A DNA stretch of 64,000 nt from Corynebacterium sp. p3-SID1241 (GCA_025144025.1 JALXWS010000002.1:181854-245853); one strand, 5' to 3'; positions 45,976 to 55,989 are shown, numbered from the stretch's first letter. A program made the numbers and translations. Notes: generated from the sequence alone by a model not told the origin.

Positions 45976-47208
45976 ATGAACCAGACTTTTCAACGAACAT
46001 TTTCTAAAGAGCCGAGCCACACCTTCTCGTCCGTCTCAGGCTTCTTGTCTAATTGGAATTTCACCAAAGACACCGGGGATATCGAAGTGGAAATGGGAAA
46101 AGGAATTCCACTTCGAATGCATTGGAGTTTTAGGGATTCCTCGCAAAGTCTGGTTCGGTTCTTACCGGCACCAGCCGGATATTTCAGGCTTCCTGGCTGG
46201 CAAGATGATTCCACTTTTCCGAGGCTTAAGTGCAACATCTTGCTTTTATCGGACCCTACCCTTTTGGCAGACGCCGGTCTCAGCCATACTTGGTTTGAAT
46301 CCACAGAATTTTGCCCAAACCTTGAATCAAGCATCAATTCAATTCTGAGCCGTATAGGAGAAGCAAGCGAGCTCTTGACTTTTGGAGAGCTCTCCAGTGG
46401 TTTCGCCGCGATAAAATACGGAGCGGTCAACAATTCTCGCATCATAGCTATAGAGCCCAGTCTTACGCGTCACCACCTCCCAGGCTGGGACGACTATGTA
46501 GATTCACTCAACCCTAAAGAGTCAGATTTAGACTGTGCCGCGACGGTACTTCCAGAAAGCTACTCACAGCGCTTGTGGGTGTTCACAAACCGCAGTGATT
46601 CTGAGTACAAGAAGGCGATGCTGGCTCCATTTTTGGAGACTACCCCGTTGAGCATCGATCTGAAGCATGTGTCCTTCGCTGTTCAGCCCTCAGACAGGCT
46701 ACTCACCAATAGCTCACTTGAAAGAATTGTCGAAGAATTGGTCTCCGCGGACCAGCAAAACTCCCCCTCAGGAAGCGGACTCCAAGTTGAACTCTCCAAC
46801 TCTAGAACGAAGCCATCCTTTGCGCGGGCTAGGTTACCAAGAAGAAAAATGGAAGTTCTTTTTGATGAAAATTTTTCTTTTACTAACCAGCTGAAATCAT
46901 GCACCGTGAAGCTGCGTTCGACCAAGGCCCTAAATCACAAGGACTTAGTACTTCTCTTTGACCTCCATTCAACTCGCGAGAAACTCGCACCCAATGATGT
47001 TTCGCTTGGTTGGTCACCGAGCTTAGGCTCCTTTTTCCACTACGTGGAAAGCCTTGACCCCAATCAAGCCACCGCGGTTTCAGACTTGAGCCTTCCACCG
47101 TCGGTAACCGGTTTTCGCCTACGCTTAGCAAGGTGGGATATATCGGACGACCAGGAAATTGAAATTGATTTAGAAGCTAGTTTCGAATTTCAGACGACAT
47201 CCTCTTAG
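45976..47208 (+). CDS. Asp2-like hydrolase relative lacking the nucleophile
   Basis: 410 residues from MNQTFQRTFSKE. It aligns over its length with the hydrolase at 38021: LLLSDPTLLADAGLSHTWF against LLVSDPSMILDRTLSLGWY, and FGELSSGFAAIKYG against FGASAGGWAALKYA. At the nucleophile position of GxSxG it has Leu, so hydrolysis is unlikely by the usual Ser. The C-terminal beta domain is kept. It may be a binding or scaffold partner. Co-directional with the 43249 gene after 75 bases. Confidence 0.6.
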   Translation: MNQTFQRTFSKEPSHTFSSVSGFLSNWNFTKDTGDIEVEMGKGIPLRMHWSFRDSSQSLVRFLPAPAGYFRLPGWQDDSTFPRLKCNILLLSDPTLLADAGLSHTWFESTEFCPNLESSINSILSRIGEASELLTFGELSSGFAAIKYGAVNNSRIIAIEPSLTRHHLPGWDDYVDSLNPKESDLDCAATVLPESYSQRLWVFTNRSDSEYKKAMLAPFLETTPLSIDLKHVSFAVQPSDRLLTNSSLERIVEELVSADQQNSPSGSGLQVELSNSRTKPSFARARLPRRKMEVLFDENFSFTNQLKSCTVKLRSTKALNHKDLVLLFDLHSTREKLAPNDVSLGWSPSLGSFFHYVESLDPNQATAVSDLSLPPSVTGFRLRLARWDISDDQEIEIDLEASFEFQTTSS

Positions 47209-47241
47209 GACATGCGCTGGCTGCTCTTCAAAATCGCCTAC

Positions 47242-48018
47242 TTACCGGTCGAAGGGGTTCTTCTCTCGGGCAAAACTCCGGATTTCCTTGTCGAGCTCCT
47301 GGTACAGCCCCTTTTCATAATGAAACGGGGCGCTACCCCATTTATGCTCCGGGTCACTGATCGTATTAGCTAAGCGCACAATCCTAATACCAAGGGTTTC
47401 AAGGTGGGCTAGGTAATTTGAAAAGGCATCGTTGTAGAACTCAATAGATTTTCCAGCAACCTTCTTATTCTTTTTACCGTGAGTATCTCTTACAGCCCAC
47501 TCTGGGGCTAACACCAAGAGTCGTTCCTTGAGTTCTAGTTCCTGCAGAATCGCGACGAACATCGTAGCTGCTGCACACCACCTTGCGTAGTGTTCTTCTG
47601 AGCTAAAAGCAATGAATCTCGCGTCTTCTAGGACCGGCGCTACTCCTTCGACGCGTTTAAGCTCTGCACTGTTAGTAACGACCGTCCCGTCACGGAATTG
47701 CCAAACACCAGAACGCTCAATGTTTAGATCCCACAGAATGACGTCAACGCCGCGCATCTTACGGAGCTCCTGCAATAGTTCGCCGGAAGCATCTAGGTCC
47801 ACCATCTTCTTTTGAAATGCACTAGGAAGGACTAACTCCGGCAATTGAATGCGAGCGTCTGTCCCCACCGAGAGCAAAGAGTTTCTCGCAACGTATTTTA
47901 CAAGGCTATAGGCCTGTGGATCGGCAAACGCCACAGTATCGCGGCTAACGCAACCACCGTATACAAAAACCCTCCATGCCTCTTTAGACAGGTCAACAGC
48001 TTCTGCGGAATCTTGCAT
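47242..48018 (-). CDS. DUF6270-like protein of the polysaccharide locus
   Basis: 258 residues from MQDSAEAVDL at 48018. VFVYGGCVSRDTVAF opens an SGNH-like fold, with Ser in GGCVSRD as a candidate nucleophile and DVILWDLNIERSGVWQF as a second conserved stretch; the pattern fits DUF6270. Such proteins occur among capsule and teichoic acid genes in Actinobacteria and may add or remove acyl groups. It stands against the direction of its neighbours, convergent with 45976 and divergent from the exporter genes. Confidence 0.6.
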   Translation of the reverse strand: MQDSAEAVDLSKEAWRVFVYGGCVSRDTVAFADPQAYSLVKYVARNSLLSVGTDARIQLPELVLPSAFQKKMVDLDASGELLQELRKMRGVDVILWDLNIERSGVWQFRDGTVVTNSAELKRVEGVAPVLEDARFIAFSSEEHYARWCAAATMFVAILQELELKERLLVLAPEWAVRDTHGKKNKKVAGKSIEFYNDAFSNYLAHLETLGIRIVRLANTISDPEHKWGSAPFHYEKGLYQELDKEIRSFAREKNPFDR

Positions 48019-48140
48019 ACCGCCCAGCATATATCACCGACTATGACCTAAAGCTTTTCGGCGCATGGCTCTACTATGCACTGGTTGTCTTAGCTCGTAG
48101 TATGGTGAGGAAACTTGTTTTATCAGGAGTACGTTATCGC

Positions 48141-49088
48141 ATGATTAGACGCCGTTCTCGGAGTACACACGCCCAATCTTCCAGCTCTATTGATGTTCAA
48201 AGCTTGGTTCTGAGCAATGAACTGGAAAAGGGGAAAGCAGCAACAGTCCTAGTGCCTCGCGAGCCACTCGAGACTATTAACGCACTTCCGCGATTTTCAG
48301 ACTACGTTTCCCAGTTATGGAAGCTGCGGCACTTTATTTATTTCGACGCACGTAGCAAAGCATTTAAGTCATCCCGCGATTTACTGCTGGGTAGAGCATG
48401 GGTCATCATTCAGCCGCTTATCGACGTCATGGTTTATGCGTTTATCTTCGGTGTCATCCTCAAGACTTCTAGGGGAATTGACAACTTTCTTGGATACCTA
48501 ACAATTGGCGTAATCTTCTTCGGATTCATCACGACTGGTTTAAACAGTGGTACTAAGCTCATTCAAAGTAGTTACGGTCTTATATCCTCATTTTCTTTCC
48601 CCAAAGCAGCTCTCCCGATTGCCTTAGTTACAAAGCAGTTCATTGACAACCTTCCTCCCGCAATTATCTCAATTGTCCTGTCTTTCGCTTTCCAGTGGCC
48701 ACAGGGCCCCACTTGGGAGATTTTTCTCATTATCCCCCTATATATCCTGGCCCACCTACTAATTTTGGGCGTAATTTTTATCATTGCTCGGATAACAGCT
48801 TTCATCCCAGACCTGAAAGCAATAGTCGGTGTTCTCAGCCGCGCGCTGTTTTTCACTTCAGGTGTGTTTTTCTCTGTCGATAGGTTTAGCGGTAGCCCGA
48901 CGGCGCAAAAAATCATGGAGAACAATCCAGGGTATATCTTCCTTCAGGCGTGCAGAGACGTCACGATCTACAATAAGCTTCCTGATCTATCCTCCTGGAT
49001 CCATTTGATTGCTTGGAGTTTTGGTCTCCTCATCATTGGGTTTATATTCTTCTGGAAGGCCGAAGAAAGGTACGCGAGTGTCAAATAA
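48141..49088 (+). CDS. polysaccharide ABC exporter permease (TagG/Wzm type)
   Basis: 315 residues from the ATG at 48141 with CAGGAG eleven bases before it; an ATG at 48102 has no ribosome site. Six membrane helices in the ABC-2 pattern: LLLGRAWVIIQPLIDVMVYAFIFG, then YLTIGVIFFGFITTG, and later the FFTSGVFFSVDRF and GYIFLQACRDV segments typical of TagG/Wzm. It exports lipid-linked polymer across the membrane with the ATPase that overlaps its 3' end. Confidence 0.88.
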   Translation: MIRRRSRSTHAQSSSSIDVQSLVLSNELEKGKAATVLVPREPLETINALPRFSDYVSQLWKLRHFIYFDARSKAFKSSRDLLLGRAWVIIQPLIDVMVYAFIFGVILKTSRGIDNFLGYLTIGVIFFGFITTGLNSGTKLIQSSYGLISSFSFPKAALPIALVTKQFIDNLPPAIISIVLSFAFQWPQGPTWEIFLIIPLYILAHLLILGVIFIIARITAFIPDLKAIVGVLSRALFFTSGVFFSVDRFSGSPTAQKIMENNPGYIFLQACRDVTIYNKLPDLSSWIHLIAWSFGLLIIGFIFFWKAEERYASVK

Positions 49089-49926
49089 GACAACTGTTGT
49101 CGCCAGGAAGCTTGGCAAGTCTTATTTCGTTTCTAAAAACGGGTCCAATGTAGGCCTTTTCCGTAGCCGAATGAAGGAAGTTCGCGCCCTGGAGTCAGCT
49201 TCTTTTGTTGCTCACTCGGGCGAATCCATTGGTATCTTAGGAAAAAATGGCTCGGGAAAATCAACCCTGATTCGCCTAATGGCTGGGGCAGAATCCCCCT
49301 CTAGAGGTAAGGTTTATGTCTCCGCCAAACCGACCATGTTGGGCGTGTCCGCTGCGCTCCAGCGGCAAATGTCGGGTCGCGATAATACGAAGCTAGGTCT
49401 ACTAGCTATGGGCCTTCAACCTGATGAAGTCAACGAGCTTATTCCTAGCGTAATTGAATGGGCGGACCTTGAAGACGCCATTGATAGACCGCTAAAGACC
49501 TACTCATCGGGTATGACAGCTCGCTTAAAATTTGCGATTGCCACGTCAGTCAAACGGGAGATTCTCCTTATTGATGAGGCACTATCGACTGGTGACTCAA
49601 CATTCGCTGCAAAGGCCAAGGAACGAATGAACGACTTCTTAGACACAGCCGGAACCGTTTTCTTGGTGTCCCATGGTGCCACCACTATTCAGGAACATTG
49701 CTCTCGAGCGATTTGGCTTCACGAGGGAGAAATGATTGCTGATGGGCCTGCTCACCAAGTTGCTAAATCTTACCGAGTCTGGGGCAACCGCGCCGCGACT
49801 GGGAAGGATGAAGAAGCAGACGCCATCATCGAAAAGATGCGAAGTAGATTCGAAGAGCCAAAGATAATCTTCGACGACGAAGCGGAGAAAGCCCTAAATA
49901 AGGGCTCCGCTCAGAAATCGAAATGA
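49078..49926 (+). CDS. polysaccharide ABC exporter ATPase (TagH/Wzt type)
   Basis: 282 residues from the GTG at 49078, with GAAAGG eight bases upstream and an 11-base overlap with the permease. Walker A GILGKNGSGKSTLIRL, signature YSSGMTARLKFAIA, Walker B ILLIDEALSTGD. No C-terminal glycan-binding domain of the long Wzt kind is present, only a 60-residue charged tail, so polymer length is probably not sensed here. Its end overlaps that of the convergent glycosyltransferase by 16 bases. Confidence 0.9.
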   Translation: MSNKTTVVARKLGKSYFVSKNGSNVGLFRSRMKEVRALESASFVAHSGESIGILGKNGSGKSTLIRLMAGAESPSRGKVYVSAKPTMLGVSAALQRQMSGRDNTKLGLLAMGLQPDEVNELIPSVIEWADLEDAIDRPLKTYSSGMTARLKFAIATSVKREILLIDEALSTGDSTFAAKAKERMNDFLDTAGTVFLVSHGATTIQEHCSRAIWLHEGEMIADGPAHQVAKSYRVWGNRAATGKDEEADAIIEKMRSRFEEPKIIFDDEAEKALNKGSAQKSK

Positions 49927-51806
49927 TCTCTGAAGGTATTAAAAAGTACTACCTCGCTATTGGCTAAAAATTCTAGGTCTTTAGAACCCCAAGTATGATT
50001 TGTTTTTCCTCGGACCTGTAGGAAATTAAATCGATCCGCAGAATAGATGCGCTTTCCTGCCTTAACAAGACTAGAAAGAAAGGCAGAATCTTCACCATTT
50101 GTTCTATCTTCAAAACGGTGAGCTTCAAATGTAGAACGAGGTCCAAATAAGGTTGGGCCAGCGACGAAGTCAGTCCAACGATGTTCCTTTACCGAGTTTT
50201 TTAGCGCAATAATTGAGCTTTCCTCTAAGGACACATACACAGCCTGCTTGCCAACTAGATCGGCCCCAGAGTATTTCAGAGAATAGTACTGGTCAAGAAG
50301 ATAATGCCGGCCGTATTCATCATCATCATCCATTTTCGCAATGAAGTCCCCAGTGGAAAGCTCAACCAGGCGATTTAAACAATTACCCAGGCTCTCGGCG
50401 GAGGAAACTTCCACCACTTTAAGATTTCGAACACTACTTTGCGCTTGCAGTTGAGGAAGATCGATTTCTTGTTCATCAAAACCGTGAAGCGCCAAGCACA
50501 GTTCAATTTCCACACCACATTGTCGCCCGACTTGTTCAAGCAAATGCCGAATTTGGTTGGGCCGGTTAGTGGAACTTATAACAGAAATCCGCGGCTTTTC
50601 AGTCTGCTCGTTAGCGAAACCAAGTGTCTTTTCAAGCACAAACTTAGCTCGCTTTTCATAAGTGTGCTGAACCCAAATTTTCCGCTGCGCTTTATGAACT
50701 ATTCGGTCACGCAGTTCTTTCGAATTCACTAGAGCCCGCAGCAGGTGTTGCGCCTCGACTCCATTGCTGACTGTTGGTAGCTCTTCTTTGTTGAAAAATT
50801 GATGTATCGCTTCGCTGGGGGTACTTACAACGACAGTTCCAGAAGCCAAAATTTCAAAGACTCTCCTAGAACACATCGAAGTGCTGTCCACAACCGAGTT
50901 AACGTTCAGAAATACCTTGTGTTGGCGGTATGCCGAGACCATTTTCTTATAAGGCAAGCCGCCGACTACGTACTTATCAAATGGCGCGGGGAACTGATAA
51001 CGCTCATCACCACCTGAATATCGCGAATAGATAGCCAATCCTGCCTGCATCCGCGGAGCCACAGCTGCGGCGGCGCCCAGGAGTAAGTCCATCTGCTCCC
51101 TGCGTTCTCGGAACTTGTGCTTAAAATACATACCCGCAAAAGCAATATCTCCAGGCTTTTCATCGCCGCTGAACCGGATGGGATTATGCAGCTTTGGCTG
51201 GGCTGCAAAAGGCAGACAATAGATCCTGTCATGCCCTAATTCTTCGATATATTCAGGAATTTTTTCTTCGGCGGTGGTAAAAACTACGTCGAAAAGCTTT
51301 GCTGTTTCCAAGAAATCGTGGAAATGAGGCGGATCCTCCTTATTCCAGAATGCCGTCGGAATTCCCCAACGTTTGCATTCTCTAACGAGCGCTACCAGCT
51401 TTTCAGAGGGAGCGTTCTGTCCTGCGAGTTGATATTTCCACTTTCCGTTGTTTCCGTTCCAAGCAGACTCTACGAGAAGAAGGTCAATTTTTGGCGAATT
51501 CCCATCAGCCAGTTGTGACTCAAATTTTTCCGAGTCGAGAGGAATAGTATGGAATTCCTCACTCCATACTTCGAGGGAAAAATCATCCATGATGACTCCA
51601 ACTTTTACAGAGCCAAAGCGTTGGCTTTTAAAACTTGGAGGAAGTGGTTTTACATGTAGTGGGTCGTGAGCATTCCTCAAAACCAGTTTATTATTTAATA
51701 GCCTGAATGCCTTCTGCCGAGTATTACGAATTCCGTTCGCCTTTGTATTTCGAACTGCTTTTGTAAGACCACTGCGAACAGTGGTCAAATAGTATTCAAA
51801 ATTCAT
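49911..51806 (-). CDS. two-domain glycosyltransferase (CgeB-like plus GT2)
   Basis: 631 residues. Residues 60-400 are CgeB/DUF3880-like (IPTAFWNKEDPPHFHDFLE, IAFAGMYFKHKFRERREQM, CSRRVFEILASGTVVVSTP). From about 405 there is a GT2-type domain: RISVISSTNRPNQIRHLL, then FIAKMDDDDEYGRHYLLDQY with a DDDD metal motif. Same design as 43249-45900 but shorter and on the opposite strand. It abuts the next gene without a gap, so the three glycosyltransferases 49911-54531 form one unit. Confidence 0.8.
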   Translation of the reverse strand: MNFEYYLTTVRSGLTKAVRNTKANGIRNTRQKAFRLLNNKLVLRNAHDPLHVKPLPPSFKSQRFGSVKVGVIMDDFSLEVWSEEFHTIPLDSEKFESQLADGNSPKIDLLLVESAWNGNNGKWKYQLAGQNAPSEKLVALVRECKRWGIPTAFWNKEDPPHFHDFLETAKLFDVVFTTAEEKIPEYIEELGHDRIYCLPFAAQPKLHNPIRFSGDEKPGDIAFAGMYFKHKFRERREQMDLLLGAAAAVAPRMQAGLAIYSRYSGGDERYQFPAPFDKYVVGGLPYKKMVSAYRQHKVFLNVNSVVDSTSMCSRRVFEILASGTVVVSTPSEAIHQFFNKEELPTVSNGVEAQHLLRALVNSKELRDRIVHKAQRKIWVQHTYEKRAKFVLEKTLGFANEQTEKPRISVISSTNRPNQIRHLLEQVGRQCGVEIELCLALHGFDEQEIDLPQLQAQSSVRNLKVVEVSSAESLGNCLNRLVELSTGDFIAKMDDDDEYGRHYLLDQYYSLKYSGADLVGKQAVYVSLEESSIIALKNSVKEHRWTDFVAGPTLFGPRSTFEAHRFEDRTNGEDSAFLSSLVKAGKRIYSADRFNFLQVRGKTNHTWGSKDLEFLANSEVVLFNTFRDHFDF

Positions 51807-53249
51807 CTACTTACCTCCAGTCAGTTCGCTATACAACGCTTCTAGTTTCTTCACGTTATGTTCCCAAGTTCTGGTTCGCAGCCACTGGTCAACTCGTTCT
51901 TGGTCTATCTCGACGTTGCCGTCAAGAATCATCTTTATCTTTCTTACAAAATCTTCCAATTGCTCGGGTGCAAAATAGACCGCAAATTCTCCAGTGACTT
52001 CATGAAGTGCCGGGAGATCTGATGCCAAGACTGGAATTCCTACTCGCATGGCTTCTAGAGGTTTGATTGGGGTTACCCTCGCAGTAACTAGGCTAGAAAT
52101 TCGTGGTACAACAAAAACGTCAAGCGCACGATACCACTCACCTATCGATTCAGTTGGTTGCTTCCCAGCGAAAACTACCCTGTCGTGTACTCCCAATGAT
52201 CTGGCGAGTGCTTCAAGGCGGCGTCGCTCTATTCCATCACCTACAAAAAGAGCATTAACTTCCACTGGCAGGTAGGGCAATGCCCGTATAACGATAGGTA
52301 AGCCCTCGTAATGCACAAGACTAGACACGGTCCCGATATATTTCTTGTTGCTATCGAGCAATGATGAAACAAGCTTTTGGGCCGAATCATGGCTTTCCGC
52401 GGCTTTACCGCCTTCAGGCAGACTATTCGGAATTACCCAAGCCAGGCGTGGATCAATTCCATTTGAAACAGCATATTCTTTCGCCACCTCACTGAGAAAA
52501 ATGGCACTGCCTGCTTTCCCCACCGCTTCCATTTCTTTTTCGTGGGCATAGTTATAGTATCCGGACGCAGCAGCCGCTTTTCTCTCCGCAGCTTCAAACT
52601 GGCTTAGCCACGTATTCTCCCGTTCTCCCCTCACTTCATAAACCCACGGAATCGAAAGCCGCTTCGCCACCTGAGATGCTACGTATGCATTTCTAAAATC
52701 AGTAGTCGTATGAATGACTCCGACCTGCTCTGACTCAGCAATTTTCGTCAGCTCTCGAATTTCCTCTCGAGCACGAAGCCGACTGCTCGGAGGGAAAAAC
52801 CGCGGAACGATCCTACGATAAGTCACGCCGTCGAGAACATCTTCCCTAGACTTTGGGATGCGGCCCACGACCAAAGGATAGCCAAGACGAGTAACGCAAA
52901 TTATCTTTCTTGAGTTTATTCTGTTATGCGCCCTGAGCATGCCATGAGTCCGTACGGTGTAACCCGACTGTGTATAGGGCGTCGAATTATTGGCGAAATA
53001 AAGCACTGCCTTCCGCTCATCTTTCGAGCCCCTCGTGCTTCGATGAATTTGTCCCGGCAATTCATAGTTACGCGGTTCCTTAGTACTCCAAAAAGGCGCA
53101 GAAGTTTCATTTTTAGAGGCCATCCAAAGGCGAATCCCAAACCGCTGCTGTACCTTCAGGCAGAATTCGATGGGATTTTCCCACAACAGGCTGATGATGA
53201 TTGATGGAAGGGAAAAGTAGGGACGAAGCCACATCCTACTTATCTCCAA
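51807..53249 (-). CDS. glycosyltransferase family 4
   Basis: 480 residues. GT-B fold: N-terminal VLYFANNSTPYTQSGYTVRTHG, then IPWVYEVRGERENTW, and in the C-terminal half VIPNSLPEGGK, GTVSSLVHYEGLPIVIRA, FVGDGIERRRLEALA and PIKPLEAMRVGIPVLASDL with the Glu of the EX7E motif. It probably transfers a hexose or aminosugar from a nucleotide donor to the lipid-linked glycan. Overlaps the upstream glycosyltransferase by 14 bases. Confidence 0.85.
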   Translation of the reverse strand: MEISRMWLRPYFSLPSIIISLLWENPIEFCLKVQQRFGIRLWMASKNETSAPFWSTKEPRNYELPGQIHRSTRGSKDERKAVLYFANNSTPYTQSGYTVRTHGMLRAHNRINSRKIICVTRLGYPLVVGRIPKSREDVLDGVTYRRIVPRFFPPSSRLRAREEIRELTKIAESEQVGVIHTTTDFRNAYVASQVAKRLSIPWVYEVRGERENTWLSQFEAAERKAAAASGYYNYAHEKEMEAVGKAGSAIFLSEVAKEYAVSNGIDPRLAWVIPNSLPEGGKAAESHDSAQKLVSSLLDSNKKYIGTVSSLVHYEGLPIVIRALPYLPVEVNALFVGDGIERRRLEALARSLGVHDRVVFAGKQPTESIGEWYRALDVFVVPRISSLVTARVTPIKPLEAMRVGIPVLASDLPALHEVTGEFAVYFAPEQLEDFVRKIKMILDGNVEIDQERVDQWLRTRTWEHNVKKLEALYSELTGGK

Positions 53250-54531
53250 TAACGTTACGAATAAAGGAATGAAGTTTTTCCGGGGCGATTTTAGTCCTTT
53301 CTTTTTCGACCCATTCTTTGCCGAGACTTCCTACACGGAGTTGACTAGGATTTTTTGCTAACCGTATCCACAGGGCGGCAAGCTCTTCGGGCTTCTCAGG
53401 AGGAACAACTTCACCTGCATTGCAGCTTTCAATGATCTCCGCGGCTTCTCCCGCCACTACACCGGAAATGTGCAGGCCGGATGACATTAACTCATAAGTT
53501 TTTGAAGGAACGGCTCGCTCTAGAGGCTCCCAATCGGTTAGATGCACCAACGCAGTATCGGCCCATTCGTAATGCTCATCGAGCGCATCAGCTGGCCGGC
53601 GAAAATAGAACTCGGCACGAACCTTGAGTTCCTCAGCCATTTCGCTCAAAGCTTCTTTCGCAGCCCCGGCACCCACGAATCTTAAATGAACGTCAACACC
53701 CGCGGTAGCGGCTATCCTCGCCGCTTCAACGGCATTGGCGAGGTTTTGAGCTCTACCGATGGTCCCTGCATAAAGGACATTCAAAGCCCGCTTGTCATCT
53801 TCACTCACATAACGGTGTACAAAATCAGTCCGCGAGGGGAACACATTCCGGATAGTTACTAGGGGAATTTCACGACCGATACTGGAAAATCTATTCCTTA
53901 GGTTTTTCTCCAAGTGGCTCGAGGTCACCATCACTCCGCTCGAATGTTCAAGGACCCAATTAACCGATCGGTCCGTCAACCATGAAGCACCTTGCAGGGG
54001 TCCATGCGAAAGGAGTAACTCTCGAAACGAGCGGGAACCGACGCTTCTATTCCACTGGTCAGATTGAGAAAGAAGATCTGGCCAAGCGTCGCGCAAATCA
54101 ATTACGTACGGAGCACGCAATACCTTCGACGCAAAATAAGTAACTACGGCAGTAGGCAATGCAGGTACAGTACCGATGATTACATCTGGCTTTCTAGACG
54201 AACGGCTAAAACTCAAAGCAGACAGTTTTAGCATCATTCCCAAGGCGACCGTAAGCTGATTCAGTGCCTTCTGTGTTAATGAATTTCCACCTGGAATGAA
54301 AAAGGTTCGATGAATTCTTTCACCTGAGGGGCCAAACTCTAAATCTCTCCAGCCACGCCCAACAACCTGCCTTACCCAAGCTAGAAGCTTCAGATTTCTA
54401 CGATAGTGCGGGGGTGGAGCAATGACTTCAAGTGCAAATTCGTCCCTAAGCAAATCTGAAAGCCAAGTCCAACGCCGTTGAGGTACGCCATTTTCCGGAT
54501 ACCAATACTGCGATATCACCAGGATTTTCAA
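53236..54531 (-). CDS. glycosyltransferase family 4, WbuB-like
   Basis: 431 residues from the TTG at 54531, which has GGGAG six bases before it and starts LKILVISQYWYPENGVPQRR at the beginning of the fold; an ATG 51 bases earlier gives an unneeded extension. Typical WbuB/GT4 landmarks: APYVIDLRDAWPDLL, VTIRNVFPSRTDF, VLYAGTIGRAQNLANAVEA, LVHLTDWEPLERAVPSKTYE. WbuB-like enzymes often transfer acetamido sugars, which would suit the wecB/wecC genes nearby. Confidence 0.85.
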   Translation of the reverse strand: MKILVISQYWYPENGVPQRRWTWLSDLLRDEFALEVIAPPPHYRRNLKLLAWVRQVVGRGWRDLEFGPSGERIHRTFFIPGGNSLTQKALNQLTVALGMMLKLSALSFSRSSRKPDVIIGTVPALPTAVVTYFASKVLRAPYVIDLRDAWPDLLSQSDQWNRSVGSRSFRELLLSHGPLQGASWLTDRSVNWVLEHSSGVMVTSSHLEKNLRNRFSSIGREIPLVTIRNVFPSRTDFVHRYVSEDDKRALNVLYAGTIGRAQNLANAVEAARIAATAGVDVHLRFVGAGAAKEALSEMAEELKVRAEFYFRRPADALDEHYEWADTALVHLTDWEPLERAVPSKTYELMSSGLHISGVVAGEAAEIIESCNAGEVVPPEKPEELAALWIRLAKNPSQLRVGSLGKEWVEKERTKIAPEKLHSFIRNVIGDK

Positions 54532-54723
54532 GAAAGGCTCCCACCTTCGCTCAGACCAAAAGGGAACTAATATCCTAACCAAAACGGTCTAGTCAAAGAC
54601 CAATTTGCGCTTATTGGAACAGTATAAGCCACGGTCTCAAAGGAACGTGGCTTAGGGAGTACTTCAACTTTGTAAAAAGACTGGGAGGTACCAAATTATT
54701 TTGGCGACTCCCACGAATCACTA

Positions 54724-55989
54724 TTAAGAGCGCCAGATTCCCTTAGTGTCGATAACTGACTTTCCCTCAAGCAAGGCAGTGTCCATCTGGAGAAACTCCT
54801 TGTGGTTAACCAAAAGTAGAACTACATCTGCGTCATGTACGGCAGTTTCTAGTTCCTGCTTTTTCAAGTTAGGTACTGAGGAGAGCGAATCAGGCAGTTC
54901 CGCAACATTCGGTTCGACTACTCGAATATCTAGATCTGGGTTCTCCTCACCAAGCGTTTTCACAATATTCAGCGAAGGGGACTCTCGAAGATCGTCGATA
55001 TCGTTCTTAAAGGCGATACCAAGGGCCGCAACTGTGGAGCTCTCCTTACCTTCAAGCGCGGCCTTAACTTGCTCAATTACCCAAGCTGGCTTTCCATCAT
55101 TAACGTCTCGAGCCATCTTGATAATCTTCGCTTCTTCAGGAACTGAGGAGACAATGAACCAAGGATCGACTGCAATGCAGTGGCCGCCAACTCCAGGTCC
55201 CGGTTGCAGGATATTAACTCGTGGATGGTGGTTAGCCAGATCAATGAGCTCCCACACGTCGATTCCCAAGCGGTCACTGATCAGCGACAACTCATTAGCG
55301 AATGCGATATTCACGTCCCTAAAGGAATTCTCGGTGAGCTTGGCCATCTCAGCTGTCGTGGCATTGGTCTGCAGCAACTCAGCAGTACAGAAGGTGCCAT
55401 ACAAATCAACAGCAAGCTGCGTACCCCGTGGGGTCAAACCACCGATGACGCGATCGTTGTTTTCCATCTCTTCCATAATCTGCCCCGGCAGCACTCGCTC
55501 CGGACAGTGGGCTACGAAAATTGCATTTTCGTCGTCTTCATCAAGAGACAGGTCAGGGCGAAGTTCAAGGATGTAATTCGCCATATCCTCGGTAGTTCCT
55601 GGAGGAGAAGTAGACTCCAGAACAACCAATGCACCAGGGCGCAGGTGCGGGGCCATAGCCTCAACCGCGGAATTGATGAACTTGGTATCAACCTTGTGGT
55701 CTTCCTTGAAAGGGGTAGGAACGCAGACGATATATGCATCCGCTTCAACCTGTTCGGTCTGGGCTACCAAGTACCCTTCATCTACGACTCGCTTTAGAAG
55801 AACATCGAACCCTGGCTCAAAGAAAGGTACTTCCCCTTTGTTGATTGACTCTACGAACTTAGAATTCACATCAACGCCGGTGACGTGAACTCCCTTGGAA
55901 GCAATGAACGCAGCGGTAGGCAATCCGATATAGCCCAATCCAACCACACAAACTTTTTCAAATGTCTGAGGAGACTTTTCAGAATGCAT
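54724..55989 (-). CDS. wecC: UDP-N-acetyl-D-mannosamine dehydrogenase
   Basis: 421 residues. NAD-binding VCVVGLGYIGLPTAAFIASKG at the start; the catalytic Cys in GPGVGGHCIAVDPWF; the C-terminal UDP-binding domain with GIAFKNDIDDLRESPS. With WecB (57610-58791) it converts UDP-GlcNAc to UDP-ManNAc and then, by two NAD-dependent oxidations, to UDP-ManNAcA. This predicts a uronic-acid-bearing surface polymer. Preceded by a 200-base region and followed by the glycosyltransferase unit on the same strand, 140 bases away. Confidence 0.9.
   Translation of the reverse strand: MHSEKSPQTFEKVCVVGLGYIGLPTAAFIASKGVHVTGVDVNSKFVESINKGEVPFFEPGFDVLLKRVVDEGYLVAQTEQVEADAYIVCVPTPFKEDHKVDTKFINSAVEAMAPHLRPGALVVLESTSPPGTTEDMANYILELRPDLSLDEDDENAIFVAHCPERVLPGQIMEEMENNDRVIGGLTPRGTQLAVDLYGTFCTAELLQTNATTAEMAKLTENSFRDVNIAFANELSLISDRLGIDVWELIDLANHHPRVNILQPGPGVGGHCIAVDPWFIVSSVPEEAKIIKMARDVNDGKPAWVIEQVKAALEGKESSTVAALGIAFKNDIDDLRESPSLNIVKTLGEENPDLDIRVVEPNVAELPDSLSSVPNLKKQELETAVHDADVVLLLVNHKEFLQMDTALLEGKSVIDTKGIWRS

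Noticed and set aside
54746-55576. 276-residue frame antisense to wecC
   Set aside because: Ser/Ile/Arg-rich shadow of a clear enzyme gene.
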